64,000 nucleotides of DNA from Ctenosaura bakeri (taxonomy: Eukaryota > Chordata > Lepidosauria > Squamata > Iguanidae). This document shows, one piece after another, positions 12,983 to 26,001 of this stretch. Positions within the stretch are counted from its first letter, which is position 1. Every line of letters begins with the position of its first letter. The notes under the pieces were generated by a model. The model saw only the letters and a list, made by a program, of their open reading frames with translations. It was not told the origin of the DNA and did no database searches. The DNA is taken from positions 496,001 to 560,000 of the forward strand of contig CAOLHI010001153.1 of NCBI GenBank assembly GCA_948474755.1, read 5' to 3'. The translations under genes and the position numbers were made by a program.

Positions 12983-13495
12983 GGCCTTTTCCACACGTGG
13001 TCGCGAAGTCGCGCAGCAACGGTTCTGACCGGTTTTATTTGTATTTGCGCAAAGGCGCATTATATTTTTTAACGTTCCACACGGCTCTAGCGTGTTCCGC
13101 ACTAGCGTGTGTCTGAAGATCCACACCGTATTCGCATTTCGTCCCCCGCTCGTTTCCTAACCACGCCCACTTCGTCCGTGATTGGCCAATTTTTTTTTTA
13201 AATGGCTTTGTACGTCACTGCGCCCACGTCCCGCCCTCCGTTGCTCCCATGGGCGAATCAGTGCGTATCTGCGCTTCCACACACGTCTGCAGGTGCGCAC
13301 AAACCCGCATCTCGGGAAAAAAACCACATTTTTCTAGGTTTTAAAAAAGTGTGCACTAACGCCAGTTCGGACCTTCCCTATGCGGATTGACGTGTGGAAA
13401 CGAAAAAATAAATGCGATCAAATGCACCACAAGGTGTGGAAGACCTCCATTAGAGGTCGCATTGCTCCGTTTTATATACACGTGTGGAAAGGGCC
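12983..13495 (+). mobile_element. CpG-rich Harbinger-like MITE, copy 1
   Basis: A 513-bp non-autonomous DNA transposon. Terminal inverted repeats begin GGCC[T/C]TTTCCACACGTG, and TTG is duplicated on both sides (12980-12982 and 13496-13498). The interior is rich in CpG and in CACACG/CGTGTG words. A second copy lies inverted at 30786-31406. Family placement as PIF/Harbinger-like rests on the GG-starting ends and 3-bp target duplication and is an inference; no transposase is present. Confidence 0.82.
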
Positions 13496-13498
13496 TTG

Positions 13499-16227
13499 GT
13501 CTCCAGGTACAACTTTTAGCCAGTTCTTTGTTGCTTAATCTTCCATGATATACTGCATTTAGTGTCAACAAAGTGATTTGATATTGCATTCTGGAGTAAA
13601 ACCACACTTTCCCTGTAGAAGACATTCTTTTTGTGCTGGAAGCTCACACTGACAGCTTGTGGGTGGCTTGAATTCTTTATGCTTTCTTCAAATGTCCTTT
13701 ACTCTCATTTGAAGAGTCACTGTGGGACTGTGAACAGCTAATTTTACAAACTGATTGATTTAAAGATGTAGGTCTGAGAGTCCCTAATATCAAAACTTTA
13801 GAGGTAGATATCATAATTTGGGGTACACAGTGGTCAATGCCTTTGGGTTTCAGCAGTAACTGTTGCTCTTTGTGGCTTGAAGACAAGTGTGTAATGATAA
13901 ATATTAGGCAAACGACTGCAGTGTTGTGCTTGTAGTGAAGAAATAAGGGGTGTAAGTGTGTCTTTAGAAATAATTCTTAGAAAGATATAATCAGTGAACA
14001 CTTCAAGAGCCATATAATGGAACTTCCTGATTTCTATAATAACAACAAGGAGTTCTCTACAGATTTATGCATTGCTTAGTAGAGGAAGTAGTTCTTGAAT
14101 GATAAGCAATTAATGCTCCAGTGCCATCTGGCAATATTTGATGGTGATAAGTACAGCTTCAAGGATTATGTTTTTCCAGCAGGTGATGATATGGATCAGC
14201 AACAGTTGTCTCTTGTGGAAAGAAGTACAGTAAAAATTCAGTAGCTCTAAGGCAGCTTGAAGCCTCTACTTCATTTTTCAGTAGTCATTCATTGTACATT
14301 TCTTTGTTAGTGTGAATGCTAGAAATGTCAGTGCCATAGTGCACAAGGAGTTCTGACTTTACAGTTTTGAAAAAGATGCTTCAGTGTTGAAAAATGGAGG
14401 ACTTTCTGGAATTCATCTGGTAATTGGGGTACCGTACATTTAAGTATGGTACATTTCCTTGAATTAGAGGTATTTAACCTTAAATGCCCCTTGACTAATA
14501 GTGATTCCTTGAAAATCCATAGCAACTGTAGCAGATGACCAGCTGTTGATGTGTTTTGGCAGGATCAAGTTTTGCAAAGACTTTTCCCCCAGGAAAAAGA
14601 CCAGGCAGTTGATTAACTTTGTGAACTAGATATGGAGGATGCTGAATTGCTTTACTCATGGTGCTCTTGTAACTTCTGCAGACTTGCTTTACAATCAGTG
14701 TAGCATGCCATTTGATAGGATGCTCATATTTTTCTCAGTTCTTTTCTGTGGAGGAAAAGACACATTTCTGCTCCTTCAGTGAAACAGTGTATAATTCAAC
14801 AGTTCACAATTTTGAGGCTTCTTTTTAAGGAAATATTGAATGTGGTGCAAATCCTGGGCTACATTGTCATATGGCACACTTTCTCCTTCCCTTATGGCAG
14901 GGACGGACTATTGTCAGAGGGTCAGGAACTGCTTGCTCAAAGGCTGCATCAGTTTTGTTTTGGGTGGCAGCAAAAATTTTTTTTAAATTAAAATGCATAA
15001 AAATCGGTTGCATATGTGTAAAATGGATTAAAATTAGCTGAAATTAAGTAAAATAATAATTCTTCATTAAATGTGATTGAATTTATTAAATTCCCCCATG
15101 CAGGGTATTAGTTACAGTATTGACTATCACATTGAGCATAGAGCCTTTACCAGTATGTGGCTGAATTTCACAGCCAAAGTGCAATAATTGAAAACATACA
15201 GTTTGGGGGGTACTTGTGGCCTCAAAAAAAAGGGGGGGCTTAGAGGCCAGAGGACCATGCATGGCCTGCATTTGCTACCCATATTTTACAGGACCTTGAA
15301 GTAATGGAGACAGCTTGCATGAATACAAGCTGTAAATGTGTAGATTCTGTTAATAGTCAGCATATGTGGATGGGTGTCAAGGGCAGTGGATCAGAAACCA
15401 CTCCTATCCCAATTGTTTGAAAACAACTTTTAACTATTTTGGTGCATTTCCTTTAGACCACTCATTCATTTCTTAAACTTTCAAAGTTATTATGATTTAA
15501 GTTTGTTTTCTGAGCAGAGAGAATTTTTACATAAAGGCAGAGGTTGTAATTTTGGAATTCTGTTTTTTGTTTATTTCATGTCAAGGTGTTATGCAGATAA
15601 ACAGCTGCATCTCTAGTAGTCTTGAATGTGATATATCTTATTAGGTTTACCTGGGGACCTTCTGAACAAATATGTTTCCTTTTATCTCAAAAACAAATTC
15701 TTTTTCTAGCAAACCTCTGAAGAACTTTCTTTGAGACTGATGAGATTACCTTTGAAGATATGCATAGAATCATGTGCACAATTGAAGTTAGTTGTGACAG
15801 TGTCATGGAAACAGAAATATTGACATGTGGTAGAAACTTCTTCAAAGACCAGATGTGAATTAAGGGCCACAGTAGACTTGTATCAATCCCAGTGAGTAAA
15901 AAACACCAACCCATTTTCACAGAATCTTTGAAGTTTAAATAAAAACTCTGAAATTTCTTAAGTTGCCCATGTCTTACCTTCTTCACATATTTTCTTTTAA
16001 AAAGTGGTGGTGGGGAGAAGATTAACAAGAAATACTTGGTTAGAAAGTTTTTAAGTGCTTATAATTATATATCCTGAAGGAGCAAAAAAAAAAAAGGGAA
16101 CATTTGTAAGTTGCAGATAAGTCTTTTATCTGTATCTTTGTGTTATACCTTCCCTTGGAGAATCCTTCCCCTTAATTTACTACTGTTTCTACCAAGTGAC
16201 CCCAAACAGATCAGGATCCTGTTATAC
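13499..16227. other. Intron-like sequence without recognised genes
   Basis: 2.7 kb with no recognisable repeat family, exon or RNA gene. The 113-codon open frame on the minus strand at 15687-16028 has no domain I recognise. Confidence 0.5.
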
Positions 16228-16240
16228 AAGTTTCTATTTT

Positions 16241-17698
16241 TTTAAAATTTTATTAGAATTTATTACATAAAGAAAAAATATGAGAGCACATAAGACAACA
16301 TACATACTAACTAGATAATACATATCTAGAAAAACACAGAATATAAACATTGATCCCAGTTTGGTAGAGGTGGTGCTATATCCACTTAGATCCACTTAGC
16401 TATACATGTTGTACGGAAAAATTATTATTTATGATTATACCAATTACATATTAATTATCCAATTTACTTATAAAAGTTCCTTCCATTATTAACGTAGATA
16501 CCGCTATTGGTTATATTAGATATATATATATCACATATATTACCTATATGGCATATATAGTATATACCATATAATATTATATAGATATATTTATACATCT
16601 TATCTACTCAGAATTTCTATATTTCTAAATTGTATGGTTATTATTAAACTGTACCACCACCACCTCCCACTTAATCCTCCCCCCACCCTCCCCTCCTGCC
16701 GAAACTCATAAAAAAAATGCATCCTTATCTGTCTCTTTCCCTCTAAAAAATACCAATTTTAGGAATTCCATATTTTCAGTGGTTTCCATATTTTTAAAAC
16801 CTTATTTTTTAACATTTTATCAATAATACTTTTAATATCTACCAATATGTTACACCTTCCTATTCCATCTGTATATACCTTATCGCCATGTTATTTTTTA
16901 AACCGTTACAGCATTCGCACATCTTCTAGACACAGCTTTCTTCAATATGTAAGAAGGGAAATTTCCCTTGTATTCACCCTCACCTTTAAATTTTAAAATG
17001 ACATTACCTTTGCATTTAAATTTTACCGAAGTTTTAAAAAATATTAGTATGTTAAAGACATGATGGCATTCTTACCTCAGTAAGATTCCCAAAGAGGAAA
17101 AATTATCTTCCATTCTTCAATAGTATTCTTTTTTAAGTTATCCTTCAAAGACCCTATTACTATATCTGCTTCCGCTAAATCAAATAGTTTTAGTAACCAG
17201 TCTTCTAATCTTGGGGATCTTTTCTCTTTCCACATCTGTGCATAGCATAATCTGAAAGCCGTTATCATATATAAGATTATTTTCTTTTGTGAATTATTTA
17301 TATATAGTTCCTCTATCATATTAAGAAGATATACTTTAGGGGATAATGAAAATTTTATTTTTACTGTATCTTGGATTTTATTATGTACTCCTGCCCAAAA
17401 AATTTTCGCTTCACCACATTGCCACCATATATGATAAAAAATACCTCTCTGATCACATTTCCAACAGGTGTCATTCAAATTTTTTTGTATCTTTGATATT
17501 TGAACTGGGGTAATATACAACCTATGTAGCATCTTGTAGTAATTTTCTCTTAAGCTGGCTGGTTTTATAAGTTTCCATGTGATTTTCCAAGATCTTTCCC
17601 ATTGATCCATAGTTATTACCTGATTCAGATTTTGGGCCCATTTTACCATTGTCGTTTTAACTGTTTCTGGTTCATTTTGTAAGGTCTACTTACTTTGT
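16241..17698 (-). pseudogene. L1 LINE fragment, 5'-truncated, with ORF2 C-terminus
   Basis: The minus strand holds an open frame of 190 codons at 17649-17077. It includes LRENYYKMLHRLYITP, then CWKCDQRGIFYHIWWQCGE and FRLCYAQMWKEK. The CWKC...H.WW.C pattern is the cysteine-rich C-terminal domain of L1 ORF2. The 3' UTR continues to about 16245, where two AATAAA-type signals precede a short A tract (TTTTTTTAAAATTTTATTAG on the plus strand). A 13-bp near-identical duplication flanks it: AAGTTTCTATTTT at 16228-16240 and AAGTTTCTACTTT at 17699-17711, the signature of target-primed integration. Endonuclease, most of RT and ORF1 are absent. The open frame suggests it is younger than the CR1 copies. 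Confidence 0.88.
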
Positions 17699-17961
17699 AA
17701 GTTTCTACTTTCAATAGGCGAGACAGACAAATGATGAATGAAAAAAAAAATCACTGTTGGTGTTTTATACTAACAAAGGAGTTAGTGTGAAATGTTGCAC
17801 TCTTTGTTGCACTCTTTGAAATCCAGTGTGGTTTGCCATTTACTTTTAGTTAGGTGCCTATAAGCTATTGAAGAAATTGGTAACAGAGCAAAAGCTCGCT
17901 ATTTCATTCTGACCCTGTTTATCACTGAAATTGAAATTCAGTTTCTGCTGTATGAGTCTAT

Positions 17962-18375
17962 GGCCCTTACCGTGCGACACCACCATTGCAGCATAATAAT
18001 GTGTTGCTGCCAGACCAGGATGTGCGCCATTGCATTATGTTGTTGCGGTCCTGCTGCTGTCGCATCCCCATCCATTGTGATTGTGCTGTATACTGTTACT
18101 GGAAAAAAATCAAATAATGTCCCCTTTTGCTATGATGATCCTGTTGGCTTCAGGCATGCAGTGCAGTAAAGGCAGAAGAGCTATCAAGTGCTTCTTTCTG
18201 CTGTACAGTGCAGGAAGAGGTGGGTTGTACTGAGGAAGGGAGAACAGTGTCCATAATGCTACCCATCCGCTGGCAGCCAACCAGGTATGGGGAGCATTCA
18301 AGTCCCAATCCCATCTTGGCAATGGCACTACTGGGATGGGATTGGAACACGAAGCGCTATAGTGTGATAAGGGCT
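17962..18375. mobile_element. MITE with GGCCCTTAC ends
   Basis: A 414-bp block whose left end GGCCCTTACCGTGCGACAC is matched, inverted and imperfectly, by the right end TATAGTGTGATAAGGGCT. TAT is duplicated at 17959-17961 and 18376-18378. The interior is CpG- and CTG-rich and has no transposase. The GGCC start and 3-bp target duplication are shared with the 11.3-kb and 13.0-kb families. Confidence 0.6.
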
Positions 18376-18378
18376 TAT

Positions 18379-20027
18379 GTGTGCATCATAGTTCTCTTGA
18401 TCTTCGACCAGAAGTCCCACTGATTTTAGTAGAGTTATTCCTGGGTCCTATTTGCTGTTGCAAACTTTAAAGGCTTAGAGTGGAAGTACCAGGTTTGCAT
18501 GAGTTAGAAACTCCTTAGTCCCATCACTTCAGGTCTTCTTAGTACTCATGCTATGTATCAGGTATCTAGATTTCATGTTCTTGGGAGCTAAGGTGAAGAC
18601 AGGCAAACATATTATCTTTGTTCCTGTATAATTTTCTTGGTTCTTGACCTGGTTAGTCAAAACTGCTGTTGAATTGTCAAAGCCCATACGTATCTTTCTG
18701 TGGAATTACTTAAGAGTTGTCTAGATGGCAGCTTCCTTTGAAAAATATATGGTCAATGTGAGAATGATGCAGTTCATTGAATTAGAGGTGGTGCATATAT
18801 GTGTCTGCACACACACATGCATGTATTAAATAGCAGGTCTGGCCTCTCCCTGGAATCTGGTCCCAATCTATATGCACCCCTCATCCACCCCCCACTTTTA
18901 GGAGAAAACCCTTCACTGGTGCCAGTACTTCTAGTTTTGAAGGACCTTATTTGGACTGATATTGGAACTGAGTGAGAAGCAAAAAGTCCCTGTCCTTCCA
19001 TTAGAGTCCTCATTCAGATGCCCCTAAATTTCTTATTTAACCCACCCTGCCAAAAAAGACCATGTGGTTGATAAAAGTGCTAATTATGTGAATGATGTCA
19101 AGGCTGCCTTGGCTTGAAAGTGTGTATCTATCTATCTATACAGATAGAAAGTTATTACTGTAGGAGATGGGGAAAATAGTCATAATTTGGGATTGCTTTA
19201 ATGGTGGTAGATATGCTAGTCCAAATGGCAGAGATCAGCACAAAGATTCAGTTACTCTCCACCTCAAGGGTTGGAATCACATGACTGCCTATGTGCTGTT
19301 GGACTGCACTTCACAGCATTTCTCAGCACTGGCTGTGTTGACTAGGGCTGCTGGGACTTGTAGTCCAACAAAATCTGGAGTATAATGTGTATTCCTCTAA
19401 TTTATACGTGTGGTCTCCATATGCTACAGCAAGGGTGGGAATATTGTGAGTCATCCCTACATGCTGTTGATCATAAAAAACAAGTAAAAAGGAAGAGAGA
19501 TTGCTAGGATTGCCCACTCTCATGACAACATCATGTAGCATTAAGATTGCTACTGACCCATTACTGGGAGGCAGCCAGTACTATCCGTTTGAGGCACCAG
19601 ATGAATACCTCTAGATTTTGGTTAAGTACAAAAGTGAGTCAATCAAAACCTTAATGAAAATTGGCAGTGAACAGGTGAGCAGCAGGCAGGCGGATCTCTT
19701 GCTATATGTTTTCTGTGTTTTCTGTAGAGAAGGTTGTTCAAAGTAAAGAGAAGAAATGTTCCTTTGCTTCCATTTCCCTCTTTCAGTTTGAAGCATTTAA
19801 AGGCTAAAAATGATCCTCTTGGCTTCTTAGCTTGTATTTACTTGCAAGCAAGTGAGAACAAATTTTAATCTCTTTCAAGTACTCTCTTTCTCTTTTGCTT
19901 TTCATAAAGGAGGACATGGAAAGATAAACAGGAAAAAAATCATAATATTTATGTGGATGGTATCCTTATCCTAAATACTTCAGCATTTTCTTAATGCATG
20001 ATGCCACAGAATGGATTATAAACTTGG
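18379..20027. other. Intron-like sequence without recognised genes
   Basis: Contains the GTAGTCCAACA repeat fragment at 19293 and a TATC run near 19125-19140. Nothing else is classifiable. Confidence 0.5.
19293..19380. repeat. Fragment of the GTAGTCCAACA repeat
   Basis: GTGCTGTTGGACTGCACTTC at the left and GGGACTTGTAGTCCAACAAA at the right form an imperfect inverted pair around CAGCACTGGCTGTGTTGAC. Same family as 2219-2306. Confidence 0.55.
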
Positions 20028-20227
20028 GGCCTTTCTGCACTACACTGTTATAATGCTATTAGTCTACTTCCAACATGCTATGGACTTCTGGGGCTTGTAG
20101 TTTACTGAGGCCAAAGAGCTCTCTGGCAGAAAATTCTAAAGGCCCCTCCCTAAACAGCAAACTTCAGGATTCCATAGGGTGTTGAAAGTGGAATCATAGC
20201 ATTATAACAGTGTAGTGCAGAAAGGCC
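20028..20227. mobile_element. Palindromic MITE, family GGCCATTTCTGCAC, copy 2
   Basis: Same structure and length (200 bp) as the 11.3-kb copy. It begins GGCCTTTCTGCACTACACTG and ends GTAGTGCAGAAAGGCC. A target duplication is not visible, so the flanks have probably mutated. Confidence 0.82.
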
Positions 20228-20334
20228 CATAGTACTGTTGATTAGTGAAGCAAATAAGTTTGATTGTTAGCAAACTTCTTTTTTGAAAGTAAGTTCATGT
20301 GTCCAGCAGGTAGCTGTGCTGGTCATGCAACAAA

Positions 20335-20425
20335 ATCTAAAATCCAGCCAACCAAAATGCTGAAAATAGATCATGCCAGCTTTTGAAGCTTCGCTGACTT
20401 CTTCATCAGGCAAAGATGTTAAAAA
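20335..20425 (-). repeat. Short fragment of the TTCATCAGATGC repeat family
   Basis: GCCAGCTTTTGAAGCTTCGC, then TGACTTCTTCATCAGGCAAAG, matches the end motif of the 26.7-kb repeat in the same orientation. Short and diverged. Confidence 0.4.
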
Positions 20426-21993
20426 TCATACAGGAGTAGAAAAGTGATGATGTTAGAGGCCCGCGTTTTGTCTCAGATGTTATTTTTTTATCAGATGATT
20501 ACTTGTCTTTTATTGGCCTTTGTTCCTGGTCCCCACATGGCCAAGTAGGGGAGTGGCCTTTGCCAGCATTGATATCCCTCTAGACCACTGTAAACTAACA
20601 ATGGAAAATGTATGGAACAAAATGTAGGGCTGTGACTCTAACACTGAGGATTGCTAGCGGTATTGTAGTAGTGTTCTTCCAGCCATAATGGAACACATGT
20701 TCTTGTGAAGAGAGACAGGGTAAATCAAACTGTGACTAAGAGTTTGAAGTTCTTCATAATTTCTGTTAGAACGATTTGTTATGGAGCCTTAAGGCCAGTT
20801 CTCAGATTGCTTTTATCTATAATTAGTTTTGCCATACATGTTTACTGTACATGTTTACTCAGTAGAAAATGTTACTTAGTTTAATAGGGCTCATTGCCAA
20901 GTAAAGGGGTGACCTTAGGCAATGATCCTGTGTGCACTTGCCTGGTCATAAGACTTGGTGGGGCTTTCTTCTGAGAACAGAACTATAGGATTGCTCTGCT
21001 GTTTCATGCACGGTCTTCCTGTAGTCTGTAAGCATTTAGAATAATGATTAAATTAACTTCAAGACTATATGTGTTTTTGGGTTAGATGCTGTGTTAATTC
21101 CCTCAGCCTTGAATATTGCTAACTTGCAAGTTACCTTTATGGAAGTAATAATTTTGAGATTGTAGTCAGTCCATCTACTGGAAGGCAGTTCACTATGTAT
21201 ACTTGTAAAGTGGATATTATTTCTTTAAATCAATATTTTTGATGGTTGTATAATTGTGATAGCAACATCCTCCACTAGTGCTCTAGGGTAAGTTTCTTGA
21301 TATGTGCTGAATGCTTTTCATTCATCCCCACCAGCTATTCCTAATTACCTTCCCCTCTGGCCTTGAGGTTAACAGGTTTCCTCAGTTGTCAGGATATTGT
21401 ACTTGGAAGTCAATCAGCAGCTGACTAGAGTTTGCTGGCTGCTGCTTAGCTCATCTTCTCTTCCTCATATTACTCACTTGGTAGACGTAACTGCAACTTC
21501 AAAACAGTATACAGAATACACAGAAGCAATCTGACTCTTGAAGGTAGAAATAGGAAACCAGTCTCACTCAACAGTCCAGTTAAATAGCTTTGTTAAAGCA
21601 AAGTTTGAAACAAGTAGGGAAGGAATGTAATGAATATGCATAGTTGAAAAGCCTCCAAATTCTAAACCTAACAATACTAGTCTGCATAACCCCATACTGA
21701 ACAAACTAGACGATCAGGTGGTTTCCTGCAAGAGTCCCTTATTGGCATTGTGGATGGAGAAAGAAAATGAAGGGACAACTAAAATGGGGATAAATTTTAT
21801 GCTGTTTAGCTTTGAGGTGATTTTGGCAGTGGGTTCATGTAAGATGGAGGTTCATATAAGCCACAGATGCCTAGGAAGAGGGCACTCAATGCCAGAGGTT
21901 TTCTTAAGAAAATGAGAACAGGACAAAGAAAAACCCATCGCTTTTCTGGTAGACTTTTCTGTATCTGAGCAGCTGTAAGAGGACAAAACTTAC
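20426..21993. other. Intron-like sequence without recognised genes
   Basis: Around 20820-20995 are degraded pieces (TTTACTCAGTAGAAAATG, then GGTGGGGCTTTCTTCTGAG, then ATAGGATTGCTCTG) of a dispersed squamate repeat whose class I do not know. The rest is anonymous. Confidence 0.45.
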
Positions 21994-22508
21994 TCTATTC
22001 TGCATGGGTCAGACGCTACCTTGAATGCTGTGTTCAGTTCTGGGCACCATAGTTCAAGAAGGACATTCACAAGCTGGAGCGTGTCCAGAGGAGGGCAACC
22101 AAAATGGTGGGAGGCCTGGAAATCATGCTGTATCCGGAGCAGCTTAGAGAGATGCATATGTTTAGCCTGGAGAAGAGAATATTAAGAGGTGACATGATAG
22201 CTGTGTTTAAATATTTGAAGGTATGCTATATCGAAGATGAAGCAAACCTGTTTTCTGTTGATCTAGAGATTAGGACGTGGAGCCTCAGACTTCAGGAAAA
22301 CAGATTCCATCTAAATGTTAGGAAGAATGTCAGAGCAGTTCAGCCGTGGAGTATGCTACCTTGGAGTCTGGTGGTGTCTCCTTTGGAGCTTTTTAAACAG
22401 AGACTAGATGTCTATTTGTTGAGAATGCTCTGATGGTATATTCCTGCATGGCAGAGGGCTGGTTTTGATAGCCCTTGTGGTCTCTTCCAGCTCTATGATT
22501 TTATGATT
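21994..22508 (+). pseudogene. CR1 LINE 3' fragment
   Basis: Plus-strand CR1 covering the same C-terminal RT region as the 24-kb copy. It includes TGTGTTCAGTTCTGGGCACC near 22030, an open stretch containing EQLREMHMFSLEKRILRGDM, then LQENRFHLNVRKN and PWSMLPWSLVVSP. It ends in GCTCTATGATTTTATGATT at 22490-22508, the CR1 terminal octamer repeat. Only about 510 bp remain. Confidence 0.92.
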
Positions 22509-24193
22509 CACTATGCACCAAATAGAAACTGCTTTTCAAGTTACCCAAAATGAAAACAAAAACATGTATTTTAGACTGCCATAGTAGGGGCTATTATGTA
22601 AAGGTTAAAATGCCATGGGAATGTGGATTTTTTATTATTATTGAAGAACGATTAAAAATAGAACAATTGTAAAGGTGTTGTCTGAGGGTGTAGGATAGGA
22701 AATGCCTCTAGAGTAGCTTTTCTTGTGTCTTTAGTCTGTACAAGGACATGGGGGCTCTACAACAGGCTTCTGCAGAGCATCTTATCAGCACCTTCTTGTT
22801 TTACAAACCTGCATAACCTGATGAATTTCTACATATGTGAACACAATGACAGCACACTTAGGGAGGCAAACATACACAGAAGCTGCTTGTTTATTAAAAT
22901 AATTTTAGAACATTGTTTTTGTAAAAGATATGCTAACAGGAGAATCAAAATTGCTTATAGTGTCATTGGGCTGTATCTAGTCTTGCCTGACTTTCAATAG
23001 CTCAGCATTTGTCAGTTAAATCAATTCTCCCTCTGGTCTGCAGCTTTGTACTCCTGGATGTCAGGAGGTGGGGAGCTTCTGGAGTAGATATGCAAAGGTA
23101 CAGGGGGAAGGGGGACAATTCTACTCTGGTAGTGTTGGATCTTGCTCGTTTTTATCAATCCCCAAAAACAAGGGGCTTTAAAAAGCAAAGCGCATTTAAA
23201 AGATGCTGGATAATTGCACTTTATATTCATGCTTTAATCTATGTTCTTTCACACAGATAACATGTGGTACTCTGTGCTTTCTTTGTTCAAAAGAACCTGA
23301 AGTAAAAACTGTGAAGTAGTCTGGAATATCTAAGTGTTCTGTTAGTTCTTTGGTCTAAGAAAAGGATTTGAGAATGGCTCAACATTCTGAAAGAACTTCA
23401 AGCAGAATCTTGTACTTTCTTTATCTCACTCTCTCTCTCTCTTTTTTAAATAATATCTTCTATCCCTTAAAGCTGGCAGTACCAGCTGCAAGATAAAAGG
23501 AAAGCCAGAGCCTTCCAGTCTGCTTTATAAGTAATCTCCTGGCATATTGAGACCTAGTGGTTTATCTTTTTCCTTCTGCTTTGAAAACAGAACAAAATGG
23601 GAGGAATTCAAAATTTCTGCCTGCAGGAATCTTCAGTTTTGTAGGTCTTCCAAAGCAGGTACAGTGGGGAAATCTGTTCCTCTCATAGAAGAAGAAGGCT
23701 TTGTTGATCATGATAAATAATATAAACACATCTTGTTGGGTATTTGTATGCTTTTACATTCCCTTGAGATATCTAGGGTATATGTATGTTTTCCCAGTCC
23801 TTGGCTTTATCCCTTGGACAGATGTGGACTTAAAGGACTCTCTACATGAAAAATATCCAATGTAAGTGCAGTTTTTTTTGCAGAAGAGAGGAACGGATAG
23901 GACCCTTAGACTTTTTTTTTTTTTGGCCACTGTCTTTGCTGTAGACTACTCAATGATATAGAGCTTTCCCTGAAAAATTTCCAGTGCTCTAAATAACATT
24001 TAAACCAATCATGCTAAATCAGATAGTGGTGTCTTCAAACATTTTCAAGCTTTACGTGGATGTTACTTTATTAGAATATTTGTAATGATGTGGAGAAAAT
24101 AGCATATACTTATATTTAAGGAAAAACACCTGAAGCAACACTATTTTTAAAGAATACATGCATAAAGAGAGCTGTAGGTAATTACATCTTATA
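22509..24193. other. Intron-like sequence without recognised genes
   Basis: Short T and CT runs only (near 23430-23445 and 23912-23922). No exon or repeat recognised. Confidence 0.5.
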
Positions 24194-25170
24194 TCATAGA
24201 CTCATAGAGTTGGAAGAGACCACAGGGGCCATCCAGTCCAACCCTCTGCCATGCAGGGACTCACATCAAAGCACTCCCAACAGATGGCCATCCAGCCTCT
24301 GCTTAAAAACCTCTAAAGAAGGAGACTCTACCACATTCCGAGGCAGCATATTCCCCTACCGGAAAGCTCTGACCATCAGGAAGTTCTTCCTGAGGTTTAC
24401 GTGGAATCTCTCTTCCTACAGTTGGAATCCATTGCTCCTTGTCCTTATCTCTAGAGCAGCAGAAAACAAGCCTGCTCCCTCCTCAACATGACATACCTTC
24501 AAATATTTAAATGTTTAAATGTTATCTTGTCCCCTCTTAACCTTCTCTTCTGGAGACTAAACATACTCAGCTCCGTAAGCCGCTCCTCATAGGGCATGGC
24601 TTCCAGATCCTTCACCATTTTGGTTACCCTCCTCTGGACACCTTCCAGCTTGTCAATAACCTCCTTAAGATGAGGTGCCCAGAACCAAACACAGTATTCC
24701 ATATGAGATCTAACCAAAGCAGAATAGAGTGGTACCATTACCTCCCTTGATCTAGACACCATAATCCTATTGATGCAACCAAGAATTGACTTTCTTGGCT
24801 GCTGCATCACACTGCTGACTCATGTTCAGCTTGTGGTCCATCAGGACTCCTAGATCCCTTTCGCATGTATTGTTATCCAGCCATGTGTCCCTCATCCTAC
24901 ATTTGTACATTCCATTTTTTCTTTCGTAGGACCTTACATTTCTCTCTGTTCAAATTCATTTTGTTGGCTTTGACCCAGCTCTCCAATCTGTCAAGGTTTT
25001 GAATTTTGATCCTGTTCTCTAAGGTATTAGCAACCCCTCCCAATTTGGTGTGATCTGCAAATTTGATCAGCATGCCCTCTATCCATGGATGAAGATGTTG
25101 AATAGCACTGGGCGCAGGACAGAACCCTGTGGCACCCCACTAGTCACTTCTCTCCAGGAAGAAGAGAAGC
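24194..25170 (-). pseudogene. CR1 LINE 3' portion: reverse transcriptase C-terminus and 3' UTR
   Basis: On the minus strand, from 25170 down, RT motifs read [19 protein letters not shown], then IKFADHTKLGGVANT (the catalytic FADD reads FADH). After a stretch with stops, an open 103-codon block (24810-24499) includes [20 protein letters not shown], then [16 protein letters not shown], then [14 protein letters not shown]. The end is the typical CR1 3' terminus, whose reverse complement ATCATAGACTCATAGAGTTG starts at 24194. CR1 copies itself by target-primed reverse transcription. This copy is 5'-truncated and dead. Confidence 0.92.
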
Positions 25171-25470
25171 CATTGGTGAGCTGTTGGAAAGTTCAAATAT
25201 CAACATTTGAACTTTCTTTTACTGCTGTATAATTGTAATACCTTCAGCTTGACTTATTCACTTGCTGCAGTACTTATTAGTTCCACTTCAAGCTGAGAAA
25301 AAACTGATTCAGTACAAGTGGTTGAATGTTCTGTTTCACTAAAGGAGGGTTATGAGTGTGTGCACACAGGCAACTTAGCGCATTTTGTCTTGACTACTTA
25401 TACTTCTGACTGAGAAGCAAGAAATTTTGCGAGATACAAAAAAAAGCTTAGCAGTGCCATCCATTCATCT

Positions 25471-25618
25471 GCCGCTTTATTTATAGCCCATCTTTCTCCC
25501 AGGTTGGGACTTGAGGCAGATTTCAAAAAGGCATAGAAGACAATAAAACATAGTTAAAACATACAAAATTAAAACTAAGACAGTATTAAATAAAACAGAA
25601 TTAAACCCACTTAAAATC
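25471..25618 (-). mobile_element. L2-like LINE 3' end, first part of an interrupted copy
   Basis: GCCGCTTTATTTATAGCCCA, then TCTCCCAGGTTGGGACTTGAGG and a run of AAAACATA/TTAAAA words, is the reverse complement of the 3' end of a common squamate L2-like element. The sequence resumes at 26099 after a CR1 plus SINE-tail insertion. Confidence 0.65.
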
Positions 25619-25623
25619 TTACT

Positions 25624-25962
25624 TTAAAATGTTTAAATATTTGAAGGGATGCCACGTAGAGGAAGGAGGGGACTTGTTTTCTGCTGCTCCAGAGACCAGG
25701 ACAAGGAGCAATGGATTCAAGCTGCAGGAAAGGAGATTCCACCTGAACCTCAGGAAGAACTTCCTGACAGTCAGGGCTGTCCGGCAGTGGAATCTGCTGC
25801 CTCGGAGTGTAGTGGAGTCTCCTTCCTTGGAGGTTTTTAAGTAGAGGCTTGATGGCCATCTGTCGGGATTGATTTGAGGGTGTTCCTGCATGGCAGGGGG
25901 TTGGACTGGATGGCCTGTGTGGTCTCTTCCAACTCTGAATTTCTATGATTCTATGATTCTAT
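25624..25962 (+). pseudogene. CR1 LINE 3' fragment inserted in an L2-like repeat
   Basis: It starts inside the same C-terminal region (TTTAAATATTTGAAGGGATG), continues through a 71-codon open segment with LQERRFHLNLRKNFLTVRA and VRQWNLLPRSVVESPS, and ends in TTCTATGATTCTATGATTCT. It is less diverged than the 22-kb copy. Because this region is GC-moderate, open frames appear in several phases. Only the phase with RRFHLNLRKN is the true one. Confidence 0.9.
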
Positions 25963-25969
25963 AAAAACG

Positions 25970-25970
25970 G

Positions 25971-26001
<31 letters not shown>

